From contig NC_044924.1 of assembly GCF_003576645.1 (NCBI RefSeq), positions 20,080,689 through 20,144,688 of the forward strand: a stretch of 64,000 nucleotides of DNA, given 5' to 3'. A program made the position numbers and the translations under genes. The DNA comes from Ipomoea triloba (taxonomy: Eukaryota > Streptophyta > Magnoliopsida > Solanales > Convolvulaceae). Below are positions 48,067 through 60,181 of the stretch, piece by piece (positions within the stretch are counted from its first letter, which is position 1; every line of letters starts with the position of its first letter). The notes below the pieces were generated by a model, which saw nothing but the letters and a program-made list of their open reading frames with translations, was not told where the DNA came from and did no database searches.

Positions 48067-51000
48067 TCGTTAATCCGATCTTTAGTTGCACTTATTGTGG
48101 TGCTCTTTTTTGGGGTGATGAAAGATTAAAGAATGTCAAAGTTATTGGTGGTCTAAAATATTCAGGTTGTTGTTCTAAAGGGAAGATAGTGTTGCCTAAA
48201 TTAAATGTGCCGCCTACCAAAAATTTTGGATTGTTCTTCAAGCCATGTGCACGAAGTAGGCATTTCTTGCAACACATTCGTTCGTATAATAATATGTTCA
48301 ACTTCACTTCCATGGGCAGTCGTATTGATAGAGATGTGAATATAGGTCGAGCGCCTTCGATTTTTTGTTTGAATGGCCAGAACTTCCACTTCCTCGGTAG
48401 TTTATTGCCACCTGAGGGTAGTAAACCTAAATTTGCTCAACTTTATATTCATGATCCAGAAAATGAAATCTTTAATAGATTGAACTCAGTAAGGTATGTT
48501 GTGTCTTGTAATTTAATAGTTTCGTTTTTGTTTCATTATGTAATAATAATAATTATTATTATATAATTATTATTTAATTATATAATTATTATATAAGTAT
48601 ATAATTAAATAATTGTGTACGTATTTATTTATTTAATTTCTTTTATTTCTTTTTGATTTTTCTATGGTTTTTTTAACTTAAAAATGGTGGTTAAAATATG
48701 TTTATTTAGGGGTAATGAAAAATGTCATGATCTCCAAGAAGATATTGTTTTGGATTTGCAAGAAACATTGGATCCCAATAATGTGTTAGTTAAGTCTTTT
48801 CGGATGGCTCGAAATGCAATACATACAAATCCATCTGTTGAAGTTAAAATGAAATTGCTTGGTAAACGAAATCAGGATATGAGTAACTACAACTTGCCTA
48901 CAATTTCTGAAGTCGCGGCTATAGTGGTTAGTGATTTAGACCCGATGATGGCTGAGCGAGATATATTGATAGAAATGCAAACGGGCTTGCTTCAGAGAAT
49001 TACCAAGCTGAATCCGGCTTATTTGCCATTGCAGTACTTGTTGTTGTTTCCGTATGGTGAGGACGGGTATCGGGAGGACATTTTTTTAGTTGTCGATCCA
49101 AGCTCTGATACTAGAGCGCGGAGCACAATTTCTGTTAGGGAATATTTCGCCTTCCGTATTCACGATCGGCTAAGTGAGATATCACTTTTTTTTATTCGCG
49201 AGGAGGCTATTCTAGCAATTCTTGGTTGATTCATATACGATGGTTGAATCTGGCAGGCTTCTGTACATTCGCACTCATCAACAAAGTTTATGGTGCGGGT
49301 CATATAAAGGGTTGTCTGACACTTTAACGCGTTGGGAAATTGCACCTACAACTCAAGGTCGGCGAATTATATTACCGTCTTCTTTCACTGGTGGAGCACG
49401 TTACTTGGTGCAGAATTACCAAGATGCAATGGCCATTTGTGGTTGGATGGTGCAGAATTACCAAGATGCAATGGCCATTTGTGGTTGGATAGGTTTTCCA
49501 AATAAAGATGCAATGGCCATTTGTGGTTGGATAGGTTTTCCAAATATATTCATCACTTTTACGTGCAATCCAAAGTGGCCAGAGATAAAACGGTTTTTGG
49601 AATGTAGAAATTTGAATCCCGAAGATCGTCCAGATATTTTGTGCCATGTATTTAAGATGAAATTAGATGCTCTTATTAAAGAAATTCGATCAGGCATTGT
49701 TTTTGGAAAAAATTGTTGCAGGTATATACCGTTTTAGTTGTTAATTTGATTAGTCCTTTAAACAACTTGAATTATTTTTTGTTTCGCTGCATTACTAATT
49801 TAAGTTATGTGATCCATAGTCATTTATACAGTTGAATTCCAGAAGCGCGGACTGCCTCATGCGCACATAATTTTATTCCTTGATCGCACAGACGCTTCTT
49901 CATTTGTTGACAATGTGGATGTGATCATCTCTGCTGAAATTCCAAATAAGGATAATGATGTTGCGTACTACCAAGTTGTTGAAGAGTTTATGATACATGG
50001 GCCATGTGGTGAAGCTAACAAAAATTGCCCATGTATGGTTAAGGGTTGTTGTTCTAAGCATTTCCCAAAAGAAATTTATGGATAAATCGATTATTTATTG
50101 CAATGGATATCTTCTTTACAAGCGACGAGATAATGGTAACACAGTTTTGAAAGGTGGTGTTGAGTTGGATAACAGATATGTTGTGCCGCATAACAGGTAT
50201 TTGTTAATGAAGTACAGAGCACATATTAATGTGGAGTGGTGTAATCAATCGCGATCTATCAAATACTTATTCAAATATGTTAATAAAGGAAATGATAGGG
50301 TCACAGCCCAATTCTATAAGACTGCTGAGTCAACAGATAAGGATCAAGTCATAGATGAGATTAATATGTACTACGATTATCGTTATATTTGTCCTTGTGA
50401 AGCTGCATGGCGTCTGTTTGCTTATGACATTCGATTCCAAAATCCTGCAGTTGAGCGTTTGAGTTTCCATCTGCCAAATGAACAAAGTATTGTGTTTGAT
50501 GATGATGCTTCTGTGTTAGATGTACTCCAAAGAGATACAATTAAGAACAATAAGTTCCTAGCTTGGTTTGAAGCTAATAAGAAATATCCCAATGCTCGAA
50601 AGTTGACCTATAGGGAAATGCCAATCCATTTTGTATGGAAGCGGAAAGAACGCGAGTGGCAACCTAGAAAGCGGGGTTTTTCTATTGGCTGACTATTCTA
50701 TGTGCCTCCTGGATCTGGGGAGATCTTTATCTTCGGTGTTTATTGAATTTGGTTTGTGGTCCCACCAGTTTTGAAGATCTGTGTATATTTAATGGTACCC
50801 AGTATACGAGTTTTCGTGATGCATGCTATGCGCGTGGGTTGATTTATGATAAGAAAGAATATATTGATGCAATATTAGTAGCTAGCCAGTGGTCAACTGC
50901 TAATGCATTACGCCGCTTATTTGTTACATTGCTTACGTCGAAATCGATTAGCCATCCAGAAAATGTATGGAATGCAACTTGGCAGTATCTATGTGAGGAT

Positions 51001-52814
51001 GCTGAATATCGATAGCATTGTGCAACGTTAAATCAAGGTTTGTCGTAATTTTTGGTGAAAATATTTAGTATTTTTTCTTATTTTATTTCAGTTTTTGGGT
51101 TTCGTAAACCAAAAATGTACAAGTGTTTTAAAATTATGATTCTGATTTGCTTTGTAGATGTCTGTATGACAGATCAGAGAAAAATATTGTACGGTCTGAT
51201 GGAGGTCGAGAAACTTCTGTCTATGTGGAATCAAAGTTTGAAGGACTACCCCCATATGCCAATACCTGATTGGTCTCAAATTGAAACTTTGCAAAATCGG
51301 TTGATTTTGGAAGAACTGTCATATGACTTAGATCAATTGCGCAAGGAACATGACTTGATGGTTGTAAAACTTACTGATGAGCACCGACATGTCTACGATC
51401 AGGTTTTGACTGTTGTGTTTAGTGTTAATGGAGGATTTTTCTTTGTCTACGGTTGCGGTGGTACGGGTAAAACATTTGTTTGGCGCACACTGTTTGTTGA
51501 TCTACGTTTAGAGTGGAAGATTGTACTGAATGTAGCCTCCAGTGGAATTGCTTCGCTGTTAATGCCTGGGGGTCGAACAACACATTCTCGGTTTGCCATT
51601 CCAATTATTGTCAATGAGGATTCTACGTGCAATATTTCACAAGGAAGTGATCTGGCAGAGCTTATTATTAAATGCAGCTTGATTATTTGGGATGAGGCTC
51701 CATGATGCATAAACATTGCTTTGAAGCATTAGATAAGACTATGCGTGACCTTTTGAGATTTTGTAATCCTTTAAGTGCTGACTTGCCATTTGGAGGGAAG
51801 ACTGTGGTTTTGGGTGGTGATTTCCGGCAAATATTACCGGTTATACCGAAGGGCTCAAGGCAAGACATCGTTGGTGCATGTGTCAATTCATCATATCTAT
51901 GGTCGCACTGTACTGTATTACGTTTAACCAAGAATTTGAGGTTGCAGAGTACGGAAACTGTTGTAGATCATCAAGAGCTAAATAGTTTTGCTAATTGGAT
52001 CGTTGCTATAGGTGATGGTTTAACTGCTGGCCAGGATGATGGAGAAGTTACCGTCAATATACCGTCACAACATGTTTTGAAATTTATTGGTGATCCAATA
52101 ACTACTATAGTTGATAGTACATTTCCTTCCTTTTGTGAGAGGCAACGTGAAGGTTCTTACTTAACTGGTAGAGCAATTTTAGCGCCGACACTTGTGGTAG
52201 TTGATGAGGTTAATGAGTATATGAGTGCTTTGAATGATGCGTTCGGCAGAACATATCTGAGTTGTGATTCAGTTTGCCCGACTGAGAGTATTCCAGAAGT
52301 TGCGACGGGATTACACACCCCAGAAATGTTGAACAGTTTTAGGTGTTCTGGATTGCCAAATCATTGCTTGTCTTTAAAAGTTGGGTGCCCAATTATGCTA
52401 TTGCGGAATATTGATCCTTTATTGGGATTGTGTAATGGGACTAGGTTAATTGTTTCAAAATTGGCCGATCATGTCATTGAAGCAAAAATCTTATTTGGAA
52501 ATCATGCAGGCACTAAGGTTTTTATCCCTCGGTTGTCCCTCACTCCTTCATATACGAAGTTCCCGTTAAAATTCTGACGGAAACATCCCTGTAATGTTGT
52601 CTTATGCTATGACCATAAATTAGAGTCAAGGTCAAACATTAACAAATGTTGGTTTGCTCTTAAAGAAACCAGTGTTTGTGCACGGCCAATTATATGTGGC
52701 ATTGTCTAAGGTCAGTCACCCCAATGGTCTAAAGTTACTTATTTGTAGTGACAAAGGAGCGAATGTGTTTTCTACGCTGAATGTTGTGTATAAAGAGGTA
52801 TTTAATAATTTATA
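48067..52814 (+). pseudogene. Helitron Rep/helicase (RepHel), block B, full length but broken
   Basis: N-terminal CGALFWGDERL and GSLLPPEGSKPKFAQLYI; Rep core TGGARYLVQNYQDAM, FITFTCNPKW; HUH motif in QKRGLPHAHIILFL (His codons 49858 and 49864); tyrosine motif KYLFKYVNKG (about 50261-50290). PIF1-type helicase: Walker A GCGGTGKTFVW (51454 on), Walker B LIIWDEAP (about 51679), GGDFRQILPVIPKG, FRCSGLPNHCLSLK, and a C-terminal SQGQTL motif followed by LYVALSKV. Introns lie at about 48495-48706 and 49722-49831. Defects: frameshift and TAG near 49185-49216 (shared with block A), frameshift near 50078 (shared), frameshift near 50730, one-base loss at 51705 just after Walker B, TGA at 52575 and TAG near 52620. 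Every catalytic motif is still readable. Confidence 0.88.
49407..49547 (+). repeat. In-frame tandem duplications in the Rep domain (block B)
   Basis: Compared with block A, a 42-base unit encoding VQNYQDAMAICGWM is doubled. A second, overlapping 42-base unit encoding DAMAICGWIGFPNK is doubled as well. The frame is kept, and 28 residues are added just before FITFTCNPKW. Confidence 0.85.
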
Positions 52815-53010
52815 AAATGACTTAGTGCATTTTTATTATGTTCTATAATTAGAAAAAATATTATATTGTTCACTGATAATTTTATTTTATTTTTGTTGGT
52901 TACATATGGATTCAAGTGATTTGATTAATAATGATTTCATTGTTTTAAATAGCGACAAAGAATATAATCATACTTATATATATATATTTACATATATTCT
53001 TATAAATTTA

Positions 53011-53039
53011 ATCCGTGCAACGCACGAGTGGAATTCTAG
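53011..53039 (+). other. Helitron 3' terminus: hairpin plus CTAG
   Basis: CGTGC-AAC-GCACG stem-loop, then AGTGGAATT, then CTAG, then host T. The same terminus appears at about 55376-55404 and 57708-57736 because the region is repeated across the assembly joins. Confidence 0.85.
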
Positions 53040-53386
53040 TAATTATTATGGTAATTAAGCTAAATATTGGTCGTTGAATTTATTTTATAATAATTATAAT
53101 TAAATTATTTCTCATTTTCTCCATATTTATTTTAGTAATAATATAATTGCATAAGTCATATTACATATCGATCTTTTTAAGGTAATTGTAGACAAACAAG
53201 TCATATCTTAATCATTTAATAGAGTAATACTTTTGCACTAATCTTATAATCAAATAAATGTTCACATTCAATATTAATTTTTTTTATAATTTTATCTTTA
53301 TTGTTATTATCTAAATATATAATAAAAAATTATTCGTACATTGCACGGGTAATTGGACAATTATTTGTTCTAATTCAAGCAATGAA
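53040..53386. other. AT-rich flank with a decayed Helitron-like hairpin
   Basis: No gene. CGTACATTGCACGGG at about 53335 resembles the CCGTGCATTGCACGG hairpin of Helitron 3' ends, but no CTAG follows at the right distance. Confidence 0.4.
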
Positions 53387-53387
53387 N
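53387..53387. other. Assembly join (single N)
   Basis: The 2364 bases after the N (53388-55751) match 51023-53386 wherever compared, at a constant offset of 2365. This is expected when two overlapping contigs are placed side by side without merging. Confidence 0.9.
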
Positions 53388-56300
53388 CAACGTTAAATCA
53401 AGGTTTGTCGTAATTTTTGGTGAAAATATTTAGTATTTTTTCTTATTTTATTTCAGTTTTTGGGTTTCGTAAACCAAAAATGTACAAGTGTTTTAAAATT
53501 ATGATTCTGATTTGCTTTGTAGATGTCTGTATGACAGATCAGAGAAAAATATTGTACGGTCTGATGGAGGTCGAGAAACTTCTGTCTATGTGGAATCAAA
53601 GTTTGAAGGACTACCCCCATATGCCAATACCTGATTGGTCTCAAATTGAAACTTTGCAAAATCGGTTGATTTTGGAAGAACTGTCATATGACTTAGATCA
53701 ATTGCGCAAGGAACATGACTTGATGGTTGTAAAACTTACTGATGAGCACCGACATGTCTACGATCAGGTTTTGACTGTTGTGTTTAGTGTTAATGGAGGA
53801 TTTTTCTTTGTCTACGGTTGCGGTGGTACGGGTAAAACATTTGTTTGGCGCACACTGTTTGTTGATCTACGTTTAGAGTGGAAGATTGTACTGAATGTAG
53901 CCTCCAGTGGAATTGCTTCGCTGTTAATGCCTGGGGGTCGAACAACACATTCTCGGTTTGCCATTCCAATTATTGTCAATGAGGATTCTACGTGCAATAT
54001 TTCACAAGGAAGTGATCTGGCAGAGCTTATTATTAAATGCAGCTTGATTATTTGGGATGAGGCTCCATGATGCATAAACATTGCTTTGAAGCATTAGATA
54101 AGACTATGCGTGACCTTTTGAGATTTTGTAATCCTTTAAGTGCTGACTTGCCATTTGGAGGGAAGACTGTGGTTTTGGGTGGTGATTTCCGGCAAATATT
54201 ACCGGTTATACCGAAGGGCTCAAGGCAAGACATCGTTGGTGCATGTGTCAATTCATCATATCTATGGTCGCACTGTACTGTATTACGTTTAACCAAGAAT
54301 TTGAGGTTGCAGAGTACGGAAACTGTTGTAGATCATCAAGAGCTAAATAGTTTTGCTAATTGGATCGTTGCTATAGGTGATGGTTTAACTGCTGGCCAGG
54401 ATGATGGAGAAGTTACCGTCAATATACCGTCACAACATGTTTTGAAATTTATTGGTGATCCAATAACTACTATAGTTGATAGTACATTTCCTTCCTTTTG
54501 TGAGAGGCAACGTGAAGGTTCTTACTTAACTGGTAGAGCAATTTTAGCGCCGACACTTGTGGTAGTTGATGAGGTTAATGAGTATATGAGTGCTTTGAAT
54601 GATGCGTTCGGCAGAACATATCTGAGTTGTGATTCAGTTTGCCCGACTGAGAGTATTCCAGAAGTTGCGACGGGATTACACACCCCAGAAATGTTGAACA
54701 GTTTTAGGTGTTCTGGATTGCCAAATCATTGCTTGTCTTTAAAAGTTGGGTGCCCAATTATGCTATTGCGGAATATTGATCCTTTATTGGGATTGTGTAA
54801 TGGGACTAGGTTAATTGTTTCAAAATTGGCCGATCATGTCATTGAAGCAAAAATCTTATTTGGAAATCATGCAGGCACTAAGGTTTTTATCCCTCGGTTG
54901 TCCCTCACTCCTTCATATACGAAGTTCCCGTTAAAATTCTGACGGAAACATCCCTGTAATGTTGTCTTATGCTATGACCATAAATTAGAGTCAAGGTCAA
55001 ACATTAACAAATGTTGGTTTGCTCTTAAAGAAACCAGTGTTTGTGCACGGCCAATTATATGTGGCATTGTCTAAGGTCAGTCACCCCAATGGTCTAAAGT
55101 TACTTATTTGTAGTGACAAAGGAGCGAATGTGTTTTCTACGCTGAATGTTGTGTATAAAGAGGTATTTAATAATTTATAAAATGACTTAGTGCATTTTTA
55201 TTATGTTCTATAATTAGAAAAAATATTATATTGTTCACTGATAATTTTATTTTATTTTTGTTGGTTACATATGGATTCAAGTGATTTGATTAATAATGAT
55301 TTCATTGTTTTAAATAGCGACAAAGAATATAATCATACTTATATATATATATTTACATATATTCTTATAAATTTAATCCGTGCAACGCACGAGTGGAATT
55401 CTAGTAATTATTATGGTAATTAAGCTAAATATTGGTCGTTGAATTTATTTTATAATAATTATAATTAAATTATTTCTCATTTTCTCCATATTTATTTTAG
55501 TAATAATATAATTGCATAAGTCATATTACATATCGATCTTTTTAAGGTAATTGTAGACAAACAAGTCATATCTTAATCATTTAATAGAGTAATACTTTTG
55601 CACTAATCTTATAATCAAATAAATGTTCACATTCAATATTAATTTTTTTTATAATTTTATCTTTATTGTTATTATCTAAATATATAATAAAAAATTATTC
55701 GTACATTGCACGGGTAATTGGACAATTATTTGTTCTAATTCAAGCAATGAAAATATCAGAAAACATAATCGATCCAACCAATTTCATCAGTTGTGCTATA
55801 TAATATTCGATGTTATAGTTTATATAATTGTATATTGATCCAAATATTCTTAAAATGTTATAACAAATTCATTCCGTTCAACGCACGGGCGAAAATACTA
55901 GTCTAGTTTAATACTAATAACTAACAATAAACATCAAACGATCTATAATATAATAATTTCTTAAAACCTAATTAATTTAAAATTATAATGGCACCATAAT
56001 TTATTAACAACTCAATCATGGATGGCTCACATGTTTGCTACAGAAACTGTAGTAGAATTAAAATGATATTTTAGTGTTGTCATAATGAAACTAGTGCGTG
56101 TGAAAAAATGAAAGTAAAAATACAGAACTCATTCAATAACGTATATAGTCAAATGGACTTGTAGTATAATTAAAATGATACAGTACTTTAATGTTGCTAT
56201 AATGAAACTATAGTGTGTATGAAAAATTAAACTAAAATCCAAAGTCATAGAGTAACATATATTGTCAAATGAACTTGAAGTGTAATTAAAATAATACTTT

Positions 56301-56446
56301 ATCATTACTATAATTAAACTAGTATGTATAGAAAATGAAACAAAAAATATAGCGCATGCAATATATATATTGTCAAATGTAACTATATTTTAAAATGATA
56401 CTTTAATATTGTTACTAGATATTTCCCCATGCGATGCACAGACTAA
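53388..56446 (+). pseudogene. Second appearance of RepHel 3' half plus flank (probable contig overlap)
   Basis: Repeats the helicase half (to about 55179), with the same stops and frameshifts as 51023-52814, then the Helitron 3' end. After 55751 it runs on into new sequence: a second Helitron-type end (about 55874-55901) and AT-rich DNA with related segments of the type TTAAAATGATACTTTA. Because the repeat shows no base change, it should not be counted as a separate gene copy. Confidence 0.8.
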
Positions 56447-56447
56447 N
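56447..56447. other. Assembly join (single N)
   Basis: 56448-58778 repeats 54116-56446 at a constant offset of 2332. The upstream contig ends in GACTAA, and the same GACTAA recurs at 58773-58778, where the sequence continues. Confidence 0.9.
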
Positions 56448-58778
56448 TTTTGAGATTTTGTAATCCTTTAAGTGCTGACTTGCCATTTGGAGGGAAGACT
56501 GTGGTTTTGGGTGGTGATTTCCGGCAAATATTACCGGTTATACCGAAGGGCTCAAGGCAAGACATCGTTGGTGCATGTGTCAATTCATCATATCTATGGT
56601 CGCACTGTACTGTATTACGTTTAACCAAGAATTTGAGGTTGCAGAGTACGGAAACTGTTGTAGATCATCAAGAGCTAAATAGTTTTGCTAATTGGATCGT
56701 TGCTATAGGTGATGGTTTAACTGCTGGCCAGGATGATGGAGAAGTTACCGTCAATATACCGTCACAACATGTTTTGAAATTTATTGGTGATCCAATAACT
56801 ACTATAGTTGATAGTACATTTCCTTCCTTTTGTGAGAGGCAACGTGAAGGTTCTTACTTAACTGGTAGAGCAATTTTAGCGCCGACACTTGTGGTAGTTG
56901 ATGAGGTTAATGAGTATATGAGTGCTTTGAATGATGCGTTCGGCAGAACATATCTGAGTTGTGATTCAGTTTGCCCGACTGAGAGTATTCCAGAAGTTGC
57001 GACGGGATTACACACCCCAGAAATGTTGAACAGTTTTAGGTGTTCTGGATTGCCAAATCATTGCTTGTCTTTAAAAGTTGGGTGCCCAATTATGCTATTG
57101 CGGAATATTGATCCTTTATTGGGATTGTGTAATGGGACTAGGTTAATTGTTTCAAAATTGGCCGATCATGTCATTGAAGCAAAAATCTTATTTGGAAATC
57201 ATGCAGGCACTAAGGTTTTTATCCCTCGGTTGTCCCTCACTCCTTCATATACGAAGTTCCCGTTAAAATTCTGACGGAAACATCCCTGTAATGTTGTCTT
57301 ATGCTATGACCATAAATTAGAGTCAAGGTCAAACATTAACAAATGTTGGTTTGCTCTTAAAGAAACCAGTGTTTGTGCACGGCCAATTATATGTGGCATT
57401 GTCTAAGGTCAGTCACCCCAATGGTCTAAAGTTACTTATTTGTAGTGACAAAGGAGCGAATGTGTTTTCTACGCTGAATGTTGTGTATAAAGAGGTATTT
57501 AATAATTTATAAAATGACTTAGTGCATTTTTATTATGTTCTATAATTAGAAAAAATATTATATTGTTCACTGATAATTTTATTTTATTTTTGTTGGTTAC
57601 ATATGGATTCAAGTGATTTGATTAATAATGATTTCATTGTTTTAAATAGCGACAAAGAATATAATCATACTTATATATATATATTTACATATATTCTTAT
57701 AAATTTAATCCGTGCAACGCACGAGTGGAATTCTAGTAATTATTATGGTAATTAAGCTAAATATTGGTCGTTGAATTTATTTTATAATAATTATAATTAA
57801 ATTATTTCTCATTTTCTCCATATTTATTTTAGTAATAATATAATTGCATAAGTCATATTACATATCGATCTTTTTAAGGTAATTGTAGACAAACAAGTCA
57901 TATCTTAATCATTTAATAGAGTAATACTTTTGCACTAATCTTATAATCAAATAAATGTTCACATTCAATATTAATTTTTTTTATAATTTTATCTTTATTG
58001 TTATTATCTAAATATATAATAAAAAATTATTCGTACATTGCACGGGTAATTGGACAATTATTTGTTCTAATTCAAGCAATGAAAATATCAGAAAACATAA
58101 TCGATCCAACCAATTTCATCAGTTGTGCTATATAATATTCGATGTTATAGTTTATATAATTGTATATTGATCCAAATATTCTTAAAATGTTATAACAAAT
58201 TCATTCCGTTCAACGCACGGGCGAAAATACTAGTCTAGTTTAATACTAATAACTAACAATAAACATCAAACGATCTATAATATAATAATTTCTTAAAACC
58301 TAATTAATTTAAAATTATAATGGCACCATAATTTATTAACAACTCAATCATGGATGGCTCACATGTTTGCTACAGAAACTGTAGTAGAATTAAAATGATA
58401 TTTTAGTGTTGTCATAATGAAACTAGTGCGTGTGAAAAAATGAAAGTAAAAATACAGAACTCATTCAATAACGTATATAGTCAAATGGACTTGTAGTATA
58501 ATTAAAATGATACAGTACTTTAATGTTGCTATAATGAAACTATAGTGTGTATGAAAAATTAAACTAAAATCCAAAGTCATAGAGTAACATATATTGTCAA
58601 ATGAACTTGAAGTGTAATTAAAATAATACTTTATCATTACTATAATTAAACTAGTATGTATAGAAAATGAAACAAAAAATATAGCGCATGCAATATATAT
58701 ATTGTCAAATGTAACTATATTTTAAAATGATACTTTAATATTGTTACTAGATATTTCCCCATGCGATGCACAGACTAA
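56448..58778 (+). pseudogene. Third appearance of RepHel end plus flank (probable contig overlap)
   Basis: Starts inside the helicase (RFCNPLSADLPFGG) and carries it to about 57511 with the same breaks. The Helitron 3' end (57708-57736), the decayed hairpin (about 58032) and the second Helitron end (58233) follow. This contig continues without a join to the right edge of the window, so it gives the reliable local order next to the PRD3-like gene. Confidence 0.8.
58206..58233 (+). other. Second Helitron 3' terminus, plus strand
   Basis: CCGTTCAACGCACGG then GCGAAAATA and CTAG (58230-58233) followed by T. The stem has one mismatch. It lies 497 bases after the first terminus (57736). Its body would lie to the left, perhaps interrupted by the large Helitron. 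Confidence 0.6.
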
Positions 58779-59159
58779 AGTTATATAATTAAATATATGA
58801 AACATTGTTATAATATTTAGAACAAAAGAAAGAGAATAATGAAATAATGTTATCTTTTTTTTTTTGAAAGAAATGTAATAATGTTTTCTATTACGATCAA
58901 TTGTTAAAAGTTTACTATTGACATTTACATAAATGTTAAATATTTTATATTTTTCAGTACATATATATACATATTAACAATGACAAAAATTTTACAGGGT
59001 TCTGTATTTTATATTATATATAAAGTCTAGTGTTTTTTTTTCTTGAAACCTAATGTCTAGTGTTCAAATTCATAAAATGCTTTCAGTGATTTTTGTACTT
59101 ACAAACATGCAAAAACATTTGATTTCAATTTCAAATTTTTGTCTTAAGTTTTACTCATG

Positions 59160-59211
<52 letters not shown>

Positions 59212-60181
59212 CAAAATATAACAACAAATGATTATAATATTATTTTATAATATTTTTGTCCCGTGCTAACTATTAAAGTTTTGTTTGTAAAGTTATAATG
59301 AATCAATAATTATCAAAAGTATTTGAAGTTTTATTATAAATTTTGATCATACTATATTATAAATTACTAAATACTTCTTGATTAACAATATTTATAGTAA
59401 AATTATAACAGATCTAAATCAGTACATAAAAAAAGTTATATATATTTATATATATAATCCTCACAACCCCTTACCTGCCACAACACATTGTCTGTCATTT
59501 CCCAATATATGCCTATAACTTGCAAGCTTGATCTTATGCCCAGTATAAAAAGAAAAAAAAAAAAAAAAAAACTAAGACAAATTCAACCATATCTTCATTT
59601 TTTTTTTTGAGAAAATGTAGACATTTCTTCATCCTTTCCCTTCTTTACCCCGCTTGGCCCAAGAAGCCAAAATGGTGGAAGATATGTTTAATATACATTT
59701 TTGCAAAAAAAAAAAATGTTTAATATGCATATATATAAATACATGCATATAGAGATAAGCGTTGAGAGATTAATAAAATAAAGCTTGATATATATATATA
59801 TAAATATTACACTAAAGTAATGACTTTATTTACTTATATATTTATTTAAAAATATAAAATAAAAAATATATCAATATGGATGTCATTTATAAGATCTTAA
59901 TTAATTCTTTTTAATGATATATTTTTTATAAATTAGTTTTATTTGTACAAAAAGATAAAGTGAAAAATAAATTCATGTGAAAAAAATTGAAATGAACCAA
60001 AATAGAAATTGTTAGGAAATGATAGGATATATACACAACTTCCAAAATACTCCTTAAAATAGAAATTGTTAGGATAAGATAGGATATATACACAACTTCC
60101 AAGATATTCCTTTGCCAAATTCATTTTGCTTGAGCCGGAAAAATTTTGGCCAACTTCATTTTGCTTTAATTTATATAGAGA
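58747..60181 (-). mobile_element. Non-autonomous Helitron (1435 bp), minus strand
   Basis: On the minus strand it starts TCTCTATATAAATTAAAGC and ends with a TGTGCATCGCATG hairpin, GGGAAATAT and CTAG. Flanks are A (58746) and T (60182). No RepHel motif is inside. It contains an (AT)n tract at about 59163-59210 and a 57-bp tandem repeat. There is no empty site in this window to confirm the 5' end, and a start a few bases further right is also possible. Confidence 0.72.
60001..60114. repeat. 57-bp tandem repeat, two units
   Basis: AATAGAAATTGTTAGG begins both units (60001 and 60058), and GATATATACACAACTTCCAA is shared. It lies inside the minus-strand Helitron. Confidence 0.85.

Larger units (their letters stand above)
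34422..53039 (+). mobile_element. Large Helitron, block B (RPA + RepHel), with nested copia and solo LTR
   Basis: The proposed 5' end TCTATTTATACTATATATAA follows an A (34421). The 3' end carries the hairpin CGTGCAACGCACG (53013-53025) and, ten bases further, CTAG (53036-53039), followed by T (53040). This gives the A|T insertion rule and CTRR end of Helitrons. Cargo in order: S-phase-type promoter, RPA70-like gene, solo LTR, MITE/minisatellite, possible captured gene pieces, copia element, RepHel. Without the two later insertions it would be about 12.8 kb. A second TC start (TCAATACTATTAATAAAAG at 34550) is a possible alternative 5' end. Block A is the other copy. Confidence 0.8.

Noticed and set aside
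53388..58778. Tandem amplification of a helicase gene
   Set aside because: The repeats appear identical and are bounded exactly by single Ns, which fits contig overlap better than amplification.
59163..59210. Open frame rich in Ile-Tyr
   Set aside because: It is an (AT)n microsatellite read through. The same applies to 62876-62912 and 63737-63760.
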